This document shows positions 1 through 8,205 of a DNA stretch of 64,000 nucleotides, piece after piece. Both the position numbers and the translations under genes were made by a program. The notes under the pieces were generated by a model. It did no database searches, was not told the origin of the DNA, and was given only the letters and a program-made list of their open reading frames with translations. This DNA comes from Leeuwenhoekiella sp. (GTDB lineage Bacteria; Bacteroidota; Bacteroidia; Flavobacteriales; Flavobacteriaceae), in the NCBI GenBank assembly GCA_002708845.1, contig PAPI01000031.1, positions 57,704 through 121,703 of the forward strand, written 5' to 3'. The number at the start of each line of letters is the position of its first letter. Position 1 is the stretch's first letter.

Positions 1-619
1 CGTTGAAAATATTGAGATCTTCATTAGTGCTTCGCTGAAATTTATTTTTAAAAGATTCCGGCGTGCGGTAACACAACATCGCGTGCATACGTGCATCGTG
101 AACCGGCTGCGATGAATTCTTTAAAATCTGCTCCTGAATCTGGCAATTGGCGATGAGCCAATCTGTAGATTTCCAGTCAGACGCTACGGGGATTAAATGC
201 TGGGTAATTGCAGGTTGCAGAGCGACCATTTCCCAAGCGATACCACCACCCAGTGAACCGCCAATAATGGCAAAAAGCTCATTGATTTTAAGTGCCTTTA
301 ATCCTTCTAAAAAAGCCCGTGCGACATCCTGCGCTACAAATTCTTTATAGTTTTCAATTAAAAAACCGTCATAGCCGTTACCCGGAATATTGAACGAAAG
401 AATACTGTACTTACGCGTATCGATGCATTTATCATCGCCTATGAGTTCATTCCACCAGCCATCGGGACCGCTTACGTGCGAATTTCCCGTAAGAGCGTGA
501 TTGACTAAAATCACCGGTGCCGTGCCCAGCTGCTGACCAAAAATTTCATAACTGAGCGGCAGGTCAAGCTGAAATCCTGATTGCGTTGTAAACCCCGGAA
601 GGTTAAGTTTGTGTAACAT
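1..619 (-). CDS. metX: Homoserine O-acetyltransferase-like alpha/beta hydrolase, 3' part beyond the left edge
   Basis: Reading the minus strand from an ATG at 617-619 gives an open frame that runs off the left edge, so only about the first 206 residues are present. It starts MLHKLNLPGF and contains the oxyanion region NHALTGNSH and the nucleophile elbow GGSLGGG (Ser nucleophile), as in the MetX family of alpha/beta hydrolases. These transfer an acetyl group from acetyl-CoA to homoserine. The O-acetylhomoserine would feed the sulfhydrylase encoded just upstream at 678-1970. Only 58 bases separate the two genes, and they hold a strong terminator-like hairpin (639-672), so metX probably depends on read-through. 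The active-site Asp and His lie outside the window. A serine or succinyl transferase of the same family is the main alternative. Confidence 0.85.
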   Translation of the reverse strand, partial: MLHKLNLPGFTTQSGFQLDLPLSYEIFGQQLGTAPVILVNHALTGNSHVSGPDGWWNELIGDDKCIDTRKYSILSFNIPGNGYDGFLIENYKEFVAQDVARAFLEGLKALKINELFAIIGGSLGGGIAWEMVALQPAITQHLIPVASDWKSTDWLIANCQIQEQILKNSSQPVHDARMHAMLCYRTPESFKNKFQRSTNEDLNIFN

Positions 620-638
620 TTTAGGGAATCTATAGTTG

Positions 639-672
639 AAAAACAGCCTCCGGTTGAACGGAGGCTGTTTTT
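639..672 (-). terminator. Perfect hairpin with T-tract between metY and metX
   Basis: A perfect 14-bp inverted repeat (639-652 with 659-672, six-base loop) ends in a run of T on the minus strand. It looks like an intrinsic terminator, but metX starts only 20 bases after it, so it may act as a partial terminator that lowers metX relative to metY. Confidence 0.75.
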
Positions 673-677
673 AAATT

Positions 678-1970
678 TTAAGCAGTTGCGGTTTGTTTAA
701 TCTGTGCAAATGCTGCTTTTAAATCATTTTTTAAATCTTCAATATCCTCAAGACCCACTGAAAGACGAATCAAATCTTTAGTTACGCCGGTTGACTCCTG
801 GGCCTCATCAGACAATTGTTGATGTGTGGTACTGGCAGGGTGGATAATTAAAGACTTGGTGTCGCCAATATTTGCCAAAAGCGAAAAGATTTCGGTTTTA
901 TCGGCTACGGTTTTTGCACCTTCAAAGCCACTTTTAAGACCAAAAGTTACTATACCGCTCTGTCCTTTTGGAAGGTATTTTTTAGCTAAATCATTGTACT
1001 TACTACTCGCAAGTCCGGGATAATTTACCCAGGTAACTTCGGGTTGTGCTTCTAGCCATTCGGCCAATGCCAAAGCATTCTCACTGTGTTGCTTGATACG
1101 AATAGTCAAGGTCTCTAAACCCTGTATAATCTGAAACGCGTTGAACGGACTCAAAGCTGCACCGTGATCGCGCAGTCCTTCCACCCGCACTTTCGCAATA
1201 AAAGCTGCAGGCCCCAAAGCCTCATGATATACCAACCCATGGTATCCGGCAGAAGGCTCGGTAAACTCCGGAAACTTACCACTTGACCAGTCAAAAGTAC
1301 CAGCGTCAATTATTGCTCCTCCTAAAGAGGTTCCGTTACCGTTGATGTACTTAGTCAATGAATGAATTACAATATTGGCTCCGTGTGCGATGGGATTTAG
1401 CAAAGCCGGAGAAGCCACCGTATTATCAACGATTAAAGGGATACGGCTTTCTTTCGCGACTGCGGAAATAGCTTCCAAATCCAGAACATCAAGCTTAGGA
1501 TTACCTAAAGATTCTACAAAAACAGCGCGTGTATTTTCCTGAATGGCATCTTTAAAATTTGATACCTCATCCGGATTTACAAAAGTTGTTGTGATCCCAA
1601 ATCGCGGAAGTGTTACGCTAAGCAAATTATAGGTACCTCCATACAAACTGCTGGAAGCTACAATATGATCGCCCTGCTTTAAAAGCGTAAGTAAAGCTGT
1701 ATTAATTGCAGCTGTACCCGAAGCGGTAACCACCGCGCCAATACCGCCTTCAATAGCTGCAAGACGTTGCTCTAATACATCATTAGTCGGGTTATTTAAG
1801 CGCGTGTAGATGTAACCCGGCTGTGAAAGGTTGAATAAACCTGCCGCGTGATCTGAATCGTTAAAAACGTAACTGGTAGTTTGATAAATAGGCACCGCAC
1901 GGGTACCGCCATTTACTGTGGTGTCGTGACCGGCGTGTAATGCCTGAGTCGAAAATTTTTGTGTACTCAT
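678..1970 (-). CDS. metY: O-acetylhomoserine aminocarboxypropyltransferase (sulfhydrylase)
   Basis: This 430-residue protein belongs to the Cys/Met-metabolism PLP family. It opens with the FSTQALHAGHD segment typical of MetY. It has the substrate-loop motif YTRLNNPT, the GTAAI segment, and the PLP lysine in HSLTKYINGNG (Lys207). A long insertion around residues 225-260 is usual for MetY (about 430 aa) and absent from shorter MetB/MetC enzymes. The enzyme makes homocysteine (or methionine) from O-acetylhomoserine and sulfide (or methanethiol) in the cytoplasm. The ATG at 1968-1970 is followed directly by the conserved N-terminus. The gene sits behind a SAM-I riboswitch (2094-2197), so transcription or translation should fall when SAM is plentiful. 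It is followed by metX. Confidence 0.95.
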   Translation of the reverse strand: MSTQKFSTQALHAGHDTTVNGGTRAVPIYQTTSYVFNDSDHAAGLFNLSQPGYIYTRLNNPTNDVLEQRLAAIEGGIGAVVTASGTAAINTALLTLLKQGDHIVASSSLYGGTYNLLSVTLPRFGITTTFVNPDEVSNFKDAIQENTRAVFVESLGNPKLDVLDLEAISAVAKESRIPLIVDNTVASPALLNPIAHGANIVIHSLTKYINGNGTSLGGAIIDAGTFDWSSGKFPEFTEPSAGYHGLVYHEALGPAAFIAKVRVEGLRDHGAALSPFNAFQIIQGLETLTIRIKQHSENALALAEWLEAQPEVTWVNYPGLASSKYNDLAKKYLPKGQSGIVTFGLKSGFEGAKTVADKTEIFSLLANIGDTKSLIIHPASTTHQQLSDEAQESTGVTKDLIRLSVGLEDIEDLKNDLKAAFAQIKQTATA

Positions 1971-2093
1971 TTTTCTGTTTTTTTGAGTTGAAACTAAATT
2001 AAACCCAAAGTCTGCTGCCGCTGACCGGCATTCGTTACAAGAAAAATGTTATTAAGAATTATAAAGTCACTTTAGAAAAAAAATGACTCGTTA

Positions 2094-2197
2094 GTTATCT
2101 ATCATCAGCCAGGCTGTTGTAGAATGTAGCACCTTCATCCCGGGGGAAGGGTTGCTAAGGCTTCACAGGGTCTAATCCCTCCGCCTTTCTTGATAAC
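2094..2197 (-). ncRNA. SAM-I (S-box) riboswitch in the metY leader
   Basis: The minus strand carries the S-box consensus in order: a P1 strand GTTATCAAG, then GGCGGAGGGA, CCCTGTGAAGCC, TAGCAACC, GGTGCTA, and the closing P1 strand GATAAC, which pairs with the GTTATC at the other end. The kink-turn and core elements are all recognisable. It lies 123 bases upstream of the metY start. I do not see a clean terminator between the aptamer and metY; there is a run of eight T about ten bases after P1 and a GCCG/CGGC hairpin at about 2014-2028, so the expression platform is not settled. The aptamer family is well known. Confidence 0.95.
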
Positions 2198-2227
2198 ATT
2201 TCAGTAAGTTTGAGAACTTTGTGAGCA

Positions 2228-2260
2228 CAAAGATTGCAAAACCTTTTAGAACTATGCAAA
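2228..2260 (-). promoter_or_regulatory. Probable promoter of the SAM-riboswitch/metY transcript
   Basis: On the minus strand TTTG (2257-2260) is followed after 21 bases by AATCTTTG (2228-2235), one base away from the Bacteroidota -7 consensus TAnnTTTG. Transcription would start near 2221, about 24 bases before the aptamer. Confidence 0.5.
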
Positions 2261-2315
2261 TAAATGCCTGGTATTTTTAGTGAATCATAAATTATCATAA
2301 GATTTTCCCTACCGT

Positions 2316-2345
2316 TTTGTAATCCTGCCAAATTAACTACATTTG
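2316..2345 (+). promoter_or_regulatory. metK promoter
   Basis: TTTG (2316-2319) and an exact TAnnTTTG (TACATTTG, 2338-2345) are 18 bases apart, the normal Bacteroidota arrangement. The start would be near 2352, leaving a leader of about 155 bases before metK. Confidence 0.65.
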
Positions 2346-2350
2346 CGACC

Positions 2351-2507
2351 TTAAAGAGGAAAGATTTGACTGATTGCAACCTCTTAAATCAAAAAGAATT
2401 TGGTTTAAAAAAATGCTAAAGGCAGTAACCAAACTACCATTTGCAAGGCATTTGTCAAATCACTCTTCGACGTTTCACCCCTATAATGGGAAAAAAGAAT
2501 TGCTTAA
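2351..2507 (+). promoter_or_regulatory. Structured 5' leader of metK
   Basis: The region between the predicted transcription start and metK contains two inverted repeats: TTAAAGAGG (2351-2359) with CCTCTTAA (2380-2387), and TTTGGTT (2399-2405) with AACCAAA (2427-2433). A third, weaker pairing joins ATTTG (2439-2443) to CAAAT (2456-2460). It does not match the SAM-I consensus. It holds no convincing gene: an open frame from 2374 only shadows metK. It may be a cis-regulatory RNA, but that is inference from pairing and position. Confidence 0.4.
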
Positions 2508-3761
2508 ATGGCTTACTTATTTACCTCAGAAAGTGTGTCTGAAGGACACCCCGATAAAATCGCAGATCAAATCAGCGATACCCTTCTCGATAATTTTTTA
2601 GCTTTTGACCCCGAGTCTAAAGTGGCTTGCGAAACCCTTGTTACCACAGGTCAGGTTGTACTTGCCGGAGAAGTAAAAAGCGACACCTACATCGATGTGC
2701 AAAACATCGCACGTGGGGTGATTAATGACATTGGGTATACCAAAGGGGCTTATCAGTTTAGCGGCGACAGCTGCGGAGTAATCTCTTTAATTCACGAGCA
2801 ATCGCAAGACATCAATCAGGGTGTTGACCGGGCTTCAAAAGAAGAACAGGGAGCCGGTGATCAGGGGATGATGTTTGGCTATGCAACTAAAGAGACCGAG
2901 AATTATATGCCGCTTGCGTTAGACATTTCGCACCGTATAATGATCGAACTGGCCAAGCTGCGTCGCGAAGAAAAAGAAATTACCTACTTACGTCCTGATG
3001 CAAAAGCTCAGGTAACTATTGAGTATTCTGATGACAACGTTCCGCAGAAAATTGTGGCCATTGTAGTTTCTACTCAGCATGACGAGTTTGATGAAGACGA
3101 AAAAATGCTGGCTAAAATCAAAGAGGATATCATTTCGATATTGATTCCGCGGGTAAAAGCAGCATTGACTGATGATTTGGCTAAACTTTTTAACGACGAT
3201 ATCACCTACCACATCAACCCAACCGGAAAGTTCGTAATAGGCGGTCCTCACGGGGATGCCGGACTAACCGGTCGTAAAATTATTGTAGATACGTATGGCG
3301 GAAAAGGTGCTCACGGTGGAGGTGCATTCTCAGGTAAAGACCCGAGTAAAGTAGACCGTTCTGCAGCCTATGCAGCACGTCATATCGCCAAAAACCTGGT
3401 TGCAGCCGGTGTTGCAGACGAAGTTTTAGTACAGGTATCCTATGCGATTGGTGTGGTTGAGCCTACTTCCATTTTTGTTGATACGTACGGAACCAAAAGA
3501 GTAGACCTCAGCAACGGCGAGATCGCTGCAAAAGTGCGTCAACTGTTTGATATGCGTCCTGCAGCAATTGAAGAACGCTTAAAATTACGAAACCCTATTT
3601 ATAGAGAAACAGCAGCTTACGGACATATGGGCAAAGACCCAAAGACAATCACCAAAGTTTTTGAAAGCAATTACAGCGGTCGCGTAGAAAAAGAAGTGGA
3701 ATTATTTACCTGGGAAAAACTCGATTATGTTGACCAGGTAAAAGAAGCATTTGGCTTATAA
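2508..3761 (+). CDS. metK: S-adenosylmethionine synthetase
   Basis: This 417-residue cytoplasmic enzyme makes SAM from methionine and ATP. The N-terminus has the family motif TSESVSEGHPDKIADQISD, with the ATP-binding His in EGHPDK. GAGDQGMMFGYA (around residue 118) and the glycine-rich GGGAFSGKDPSKVDRS loop (around residue 265) are both intact. The length is within the usual 385-420. The ATG at 2508 gives the canonical MAYLFTSES start, so the upstream in-frame possibilities are not needed. It runs divergently from the SAM-riboswitch-controlled metYX genes, so the SAM-making and methionine-making steps are adjacent but carry different leaders. A terminator follows at 3785-3815. Confidence 0.98.
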   Translation: MAYLFTSESVSEGHPDKIADQISDTLLDNFLAFDPESKVACETLVTTGQVVLAGEVKSDTYIDVQNIARGVINDIGYTKGAYQFSGDSCGVISLIHEQSQDINQGVDRASKEEQGAGDQGMMFGYATKETENYMPLALDISHRIMIELAKLRREEKEITYLRPDAKAQVTIEYSDDNVPQKIVAIVVSTQHDEFDEDEKMLAKIKEDIISILIPRVKAALTDDLAKLFNDDITYHINPTGKFVIGGPHGDAGLTGRKIIVDTYGGKGAHGGGAFSGKDPSKVDRSAAYAARHIAKNLVAAGVADEVLVQVSYAIGVVEPTSIFVDTYGTKRVDLSNGEIAAKVRQLFDMRPAAIEERLKLRNPIYRETAAYGHMGKDPKTITKVFESNYSGRVEKEVELFTWEKLDYVDQVKEAFGL

Positions 3762-3784
3762 CTCTAAAAGCTTAAAAGCAGATC

Positions 3785-3815
3785 AAAAGCACCGCATCAA
3801 GTGGTGCTTTTTTTT
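3785..3815. terminator. Terminator between metK and the TMEM175-like gene
   Basis: AAAAGCACC (3785-3793) pairs with GGTGCTTTT (3802-3810) and is followed by more T on the plus strand. The A-rich left arm also gives a T-run on the minus strand, so it can serve both converging genes. The stop of the minus-strand gene overlaps its end. Confidence 0.85.
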
Positions 3816-4431
3816 ATAGTTTTTTGAGAAGTTCCCTTTTCTTAAAGTAACGGTCCCCAAAAAATTGAAACACAAATATTAAAACAAAAAGCAATCTCGA
3901 AATCAGATGGGGTAAAACTGCAGCCAGTGCAAATGAAACAACCCAAATTAAAACTACATTTAAAGATCTAAATTTTAGCCACTTCACAACAATTGCAGGC
4001 ATATCTTTATTCAATATTGCTACACGTCTTATCATTAAAAAATTAAACAGCCCCAAAAAAATCAGGTTTAAACAATACACCTGGAATGCTACATCAACAT
4101 TAAAACTGTTCACGTAAAAAGCAGTAGAAAATGGCAGTAAAACGACAAAAACTAAAAGAAATATATTTAGCCAAAGTAAATTATTATCGTAATCGGAAAT
4201 ATATTTTGAAAACTTGAGGTTTGAAATCCAGTATAGGGAAATAACCAAAAAGCTAACGAAAAAACCAATAAAATTAGGAATGAGATTACCGAGCACATTC
4301 CAGATGCCATACGTATTTATGGCATTAGAATCAGGTATATCTATATCTAGAACCAGCAAGGTTATCGCTATCGAAAATATTGCATCATTAAATGCGAGAA
4401 TACGGGCTTTAGGAAAAGTGATTGAGGACAT
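3814..4431 (-). CDS. TMEM175/DUF1211-family membrane protein, putative potassium channel
   Basis: The 205-residue protein has about six hydrophobic helices. Its N-terminal segment RILAFNDAIFSIAITLLVLD matches the TM1 signature of the TMEM175 (DUF1211) family, in which an FS-x-A-x-T-LL motif lines the pore. Bacterial members are about 200 residues with one six-helix repeat and assemble as tetramers to form potassium-selective channels without the usual GYG filter. The C-terminus is basic (RYFKKRELLKKL). It is a single gene convergent with metK and divergent from the reductase at 4533. Channel activity is inferred from the family. Confidence 0.75.
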   Translation of the reverse strand: MSSITFPKARILAFNDAIFSIAITLLVLDIDIPDSNAINTYGIWNVLGNLIPNFIGFFVSFLVISLYWISNLKFSKYISDYDNNLLWLNIFLLVFVVLLPFSTAFYVNSFNVDVAFQVYCLNLIFLGLFNFLMIRRVAILNKDMPAIVVKWLKFRSLNVVLIWVVSFALAAVLPHLISRLLFVLIFVFQFFGDRYFKKRELLKKL

Positions 4432-4532
4432 ATTTAAGATCTTAGTGTCAGAATATTAAAAATACGTTAGAAAGGTAGATCTCTAGTACTTTTAAAACCG
4501 AAATGGCTAATTTCCCTTCTCAATTGTAATCT

Positions 4533-5459
4533 ATGGCACTCCTACTCATCCGCAACAACAAAGACTATCAACCCTGGATTGAAGCCTTACAAAAGGCCGA
4601 TCCGGAAATTGAGCTGGTCACCCCAGAAACAGTAAAAGATAAAAGTGCCGTAACCATGGCGGTTACCTGGAAAGCACCTAATGGAAGTTTTGAAGGCTAT
4701 CCCAACCTAATAGTCATCGGCTCTATGGGTGCGGGAGTTGATCATTTATTTAATGATCCGTCTTTACCCAAAGACGTTACGTTAACACGAGTTGTTGACG
4801 AGAAACTTGCCAGCGACATGCAGGAATTTGTGTTAACCTTATGCCTGAGTCATATAAAAAATCTGCCGCTATACCGCAGTTTGCAAGACCAATCCCAATG
4901 GAAGCCCACCCAGTACAAACGCGTTCCCGATGTGCAGGTTGGTATTCTGGGTTTTGGAACTTTGGGACAGGCAGTAGGAAAGACGCTTCAGCAAACCGGT
5001 TTTCAGGTAAGCGGCTGGTCGCATTCGCGAAAAGATGTTGAAGGTATTAAAAGTTATACCTATGACGAACTTGATAAGTTTTTAGCAAAAGCTGAGATTT
5101 TGGTTTGTTTGCTTCCGTTGACGGAAGACACCGAAGGTATTTTAAATACAGCTTTATTTGAAAAACTTCCCAAAGAAGCCTATTTGATCAATGTGGCGCG
5201 TGGTGGTCATTTGGTAGATGAAGATTTGATTGCAGCTTTAGATTCCGGGAAATTGTGCGGTGCTGCTCTTGACGTATTTCATACCGAACCCTTACCGGAA
5301 GATCATAAATTTTGGGCTAGAAGAGATATTTTAATCACTCCGCATGTGGCCAGTATGAGCAATGCCGCTTCAGTAGCACCTCAAATCGCTGAGAATTATA
5401 GAAGAATGGAAAAGGGCGAAGAATTGAAGAATACGGTTTCGCAAAAAAAGGGTTATTAG
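4533..5459 (+). CDS. Glyoxylate/hydroxypyruvate reductase, D-2-hydroxyacid dehydrogenase family (GhrA-like)
   Basis: This 308-residue cytoplasmic oxidoreductase shows the GhrA-type pattern. GSMGAGVDHL lies near residue 64. The dinucleotide-binding motif GILGFGTLG follows near residue 136. The catalytic Arg is in NVARGGHLV, the catalytic Glu in the LDVFHTEPLP segment, and the catalytic His in TPHVAS. These enzymes reduce glyoxylate or hydroxypyruvate with NAD(P)H. A His-Ser-Arg triplet after the second Rossmann strand suggests preference for NADPH. It stands alone, with a divergent neighbour upstream and about 90 bases before the next gene. Substrate specificity cannot be fixed from sequence. 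Confidence 0.85.
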   Translation: MALLLIRNNKDYQPWIEALQKADPEIELVTPETVKDKSAVTMAVTWKAPNGSFEGYPNLIVIGSMGAGVDHLFNDPSLPKDVTLTRVVDEKLASDMQEFVLTLCLSHIKNLPLYRSLQDQSQWKPTQYKRVPDVQVGILGFGTLGQAVGKTLQQTGFQVSGWSHSRKDVEGIKSYTYDELDKFLAKAEILVCLLPLTEDTEGILNTALFEKLPKEAYLINVARGGHLVDEDLIAALDSGKLCGAALDVFHTEPLPEDHKFWARRDILITPHVASMSNAASVAPQIAENYRRMEKGEELKNTVSQKKGY

Positions 5460-5547
5460 AGAATCGCAGTTTATCGATTAAGGTGTAAAAAAACTTGTTA
5501 ATTATCTCTTAAAAACGTTTATTTGAGCTTTATGCTATTTTCCATTT

Positions 5548-8139
5548 ATGCTTAGACACGTATTCGTTAAGCTTTTATTTTTCCTATCCCTATATCAAAT
5601 AAATGCGCAGAACCTCAAACAGAAACCCATTCCTGATTGGGTAGAAACTACAACTCCTGATTATTCCGGATCCTCTGAAAGTGCAAAATCTTCAGGCTTC
5701 TATTATTTACTTCTCGACGATCAGTACAATATCGAACGGCGGGAATATTATGAGCGCTTTACCTATAAAATAGTCTCAAAAAACGGGGTTCAGGAGATGA
5801 GCGATATCAGCATTGAGTTTGATCCTGAATACCAAAAAGTCCTACTTCACAAGCTTGAAATCATTCGAGATGGCAAGACACTTGATCGGCTAAACCTGAA
5901 GGATTTTAGAATCATTCAGCGGGAAGAAGATCTGGAACGTCATTTATATAATGGTGTGGTAACTGCGGTAAATCATCTATATGACATTCGGGAAGGGGAT
6001 ATCATTGACTATGCATACACAACCGTTGGAAGAAACCCCATTCACGAAGGTAAAGTAAGTGCTACTTTCTATTTACAACATACGCTGCCCGTTGCTCAAA
6101 TACACATTTCGATAATTAAACCAGACCCGTATGATCTATTCATCAGTACAGACAACGATGCGCCTGATGCAGAGATCAGCACCTCTAATGGCAACACACG
6201 CTACAGCTGGAGCGCCACGAATACCGAAGCTATTCTTTATGAGAGCAATACGCCCAGCTGGTATTACCCGGCTCCTAAAGTAGAATTCAGTGCTTTTGAA
6301 AACTGGGCAGCTGTTGCAAAACAATACGGCAAACACTATAAAGTAAGTGAGCAGGATAAGGCTGCACTCAAAAAGGCTTCCGGTGAAATTCTCAAGGGAT
6401 CTAAAAACCGCTCAGACAGCCTGACTGCACTCGTACGCTTTGTTCAGGATGATGTGCGTTATTTGGGTTTTGAAGATGGTCTCAACTCGTTTAAACCCAG
6501 TAATCCCAAAAAAGTATTGGAGCGACGCTTTGGCGATTGTAAAGACAAAGCTTTGTTGCTTTCAACCTTATTACAAAATTATGGGGTTGAAGCCAGGCCT
6601 ATTTTGGTACATAGTATAAACGGAAAAACAATAGATAAAAAATTACCTTCCCCTTTTGTCTTTGACCATTGTATCGTTCAGTATAAAACTGAACTTGGTC
6701 AGGATGCCTACATAGATCCTACCATAAGCGATCAGGGTGGTTCTCTGCAAACTACGTATTGGCCTAATTATCATTACGGACTGGTTCTGGACGAAAACAC
6801 TACCGAACTGACCCGGTTAACCAAAGCAAAAAAGCCTAAAACCGTATTGGTAGAAACCTTTTCTCTAGACAAAGTAGGTGGAGGTGCAGTTCTGGATATT
6901 GAAACCCGCTATTATGATAGCGATGCTGATGATATGCGTTCCTATTTCAATACAACCAGTACAGAGTCTATACAAAAAAGCTATACTGATTTCTACAGCG
7001 GTATGTATCCCGGCATCCGAGTAAACAAAGAGGTTGTTATTGAAGACGATCGTAAAAGCAATTTGCTTACGGTTGTAGAAAATTATAAAATAGACAGCCT
7101 TTGGAAACCTATGCCCGATAACAAGAATGTTGTTGCTGCACAATTTTATCCTTCGGCATTAGAAAATTTGTTGTACCCCGTCGTCACTTCAGAGCGTACT
7201 ATGCCTTATCTCACTAATGCCGAGGCTGATTTTGAACACAAAACAATTGTGTATTTCCCCGAATCCTGGAATATTGAAAATGAAAATCTGCATCTGGAGA
7301 ATCCCGGCTTTAGCTATGACTATAAAATAGATTACAAAAACGCGGCACTCGAGATTACACATCATTATAAAGGTAAAACCGATTATCTCGAGGCTAATCA
7401 GGTAGCCAGATACCTCGATCTGCACAATCAAATCCAAAATCAATCTACCTATCAATTGACCTATGGAGGTGGTTTTATCAATACACCACAAAATTCAGCT
7501 AACAGCTATACGGTTACTATTTCCCTAATCATTTTAGGCGCGCTGCTTACCGCATTACTTTGCTGGTTTCTTTACACAACTTATGATATACCAAACACCG
7601 TTGATGAACGCTGGCAGCAGCATTTGGGTGGCTGGGTAACCTTCTTTGGAATCGGAATTGTACTAACACCTCTAATTTTATTATTTACCATACTTTTCGA
7701 TGAAGACCTACATTTGAACTCAACTCACTGGGAATACTTATATTCTCAAGGTGTGGCTTTAGTTGCTATCGCCGTTTTAGAACTCCTGTACAATTCAGCC
7801 TATTTCATATTCTCGATTTTTGTTATCATTTTATACTTCCAGCGGCGTACCATTGCCCCACGTATGATTATAATAATGAACGCTGTAGTTGTAGTGTTTT
7901 ATACTCTAGACATCATTGCTATTATGCAGCTCTCACCAGATTCATTTTCTGGAGCCGAACAGCAGTCGGCGTATGGAAAATTATTTGGAGTCATGATAAG
8001 GTCAGTTATTGTCATTTGTTATTTCGCCTTTTCGGAACGGGTAAAAAACACCTTTACCAAAACCGGAAAACAACAACCTCAACCTGAATCGTACGAGTTT
8101 AATACTCCCGAAATAAGCTCAACCCAAGGCTCTTTATAA
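5548..8139 (+). CDS. DUF3857 and transglutaminase-like protein with a C-terminal DUF2569-like membrane domain
   Basis: The 863-residue protein starts with a signal peptide (LLFFLSLYQINAQ). A DUF3857 domain spans about residues 55-220. A transglutaminase-like (cysteine-protease fold) core follows at about 280-360, with the catalytic Cys in RRFGDCKDKALLL and a later FDH. A beta-rich region leads to a C-terminal block with four or five transmembrane helices (about 650-830). Its GGWVTFFGIGIVLTPLILL segment resembles DUF2569. DUF3857/transglutaminase proteins are common periplasmic proteins of unknown substrate in Bacteroidota. The added membrane domain is less usual and would anchor the catalytic part outside the inner membrane. 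It is a single-gene unit ending in a strong terminator. Confidence 0.8.
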   Translation: MLRHVFVKLLFFLSLYQINAQNLKQKPIPDWVETTTPDYSGSSESAKSSGFYYLLLDDQYNIERREYYERFTYKIVSKNGVQEMSDISIEFDPEYQKVLLHKLEIIRDGKTLDRLNLKDFRIIQREEDLERHLYNGVVTAVNHLYDIREGDIIDYAYTTVGRNPIHEGKVSATFYLQHTLPVAQIHISIIKPDPYDLFISTDNDAPDAEISTSNGNTRYSWSATNTEAILYESNTPSWYYPAPKVEFSAFENWAAVAKQYGKHYKVSEQDKAALKKASGEILKGSKNRSDSLTALVRFVQDDVRYLGFEDGLNSFKPSNPKKVLERRFGDCKDKALLLSTLLQNYGVEARPILVHSINGKTIDKKLPSPFVFDHCIVQYKTELGQDAYIDPTISDQGGSLQTTYWPNYHYGLVLDENTTELTRLTKAKKPKTVLVETFSLDKVGGGAVLDIETRYYDSDADDMRSYFNTTSTESIQKSYTDFYSGMYPGIRVNKEVVIEDDRKSNLLTVVENYKIDSLWKPMPDNKNVVAAQFYPSALENLLYPVVTSERTMPYLTNAEADFEHKTIVYFPESWNIENENLHLENPGFSYDYKIDYKNAALEITHHYKGKTDYLEANQVARYLDLHNQIQNQSTYQLTYGGGFINTPQNSANSYTVTISLIILGALLTALLCWFLYTTYDIPNTVDERWQQHLGGWVTFFGIGIVLTPLILLFTILFDEDLHLNSTHWEYLYSQGVALVAIAVLELLYNSAYFIFSIFVIILYFQRRTIAPRMIIIMNAVVVVFYTLDIIAIMQLSPDSFSGAEQQSAYGKLFGVMIRSVIVICYFAFSERVKNTFTKTGKQQPQPESYEFNTPEISSTQGSL

Positions 8140-8144
8140 AATCA

Positions 8145-8181
8145 AAAACCCGGAAACTAAATTCAAGTTTCCGGGTTTTCT
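8145..8181. terminator. Bidirectional terminator between two converging genes
   Basis: A perfect 13-bp stem (8145-8157 with 8167-8179), built on AACCCGGAAAC, has A-rich and T-rich flanks. It can end both the plus-strand DUF3857 gene and the minus-strand receptor operon. Confidence 0.9.
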
Positions 8182-8205
8182 TCTTAACGCTACTAAAACT
8201 ACCTT

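Noticed and set aside
2155-2379. Minus-strand open frame of 74 residues upstream of metY
   Set aside because: It overlaps the SAM-I aptamer and its promoter, and has no protein-like composition. The RNA explains the region.
2374-2601. Plus-strand open frame before metK
   Set aside because: It overlaps the metK start in another frame and shows no family features.
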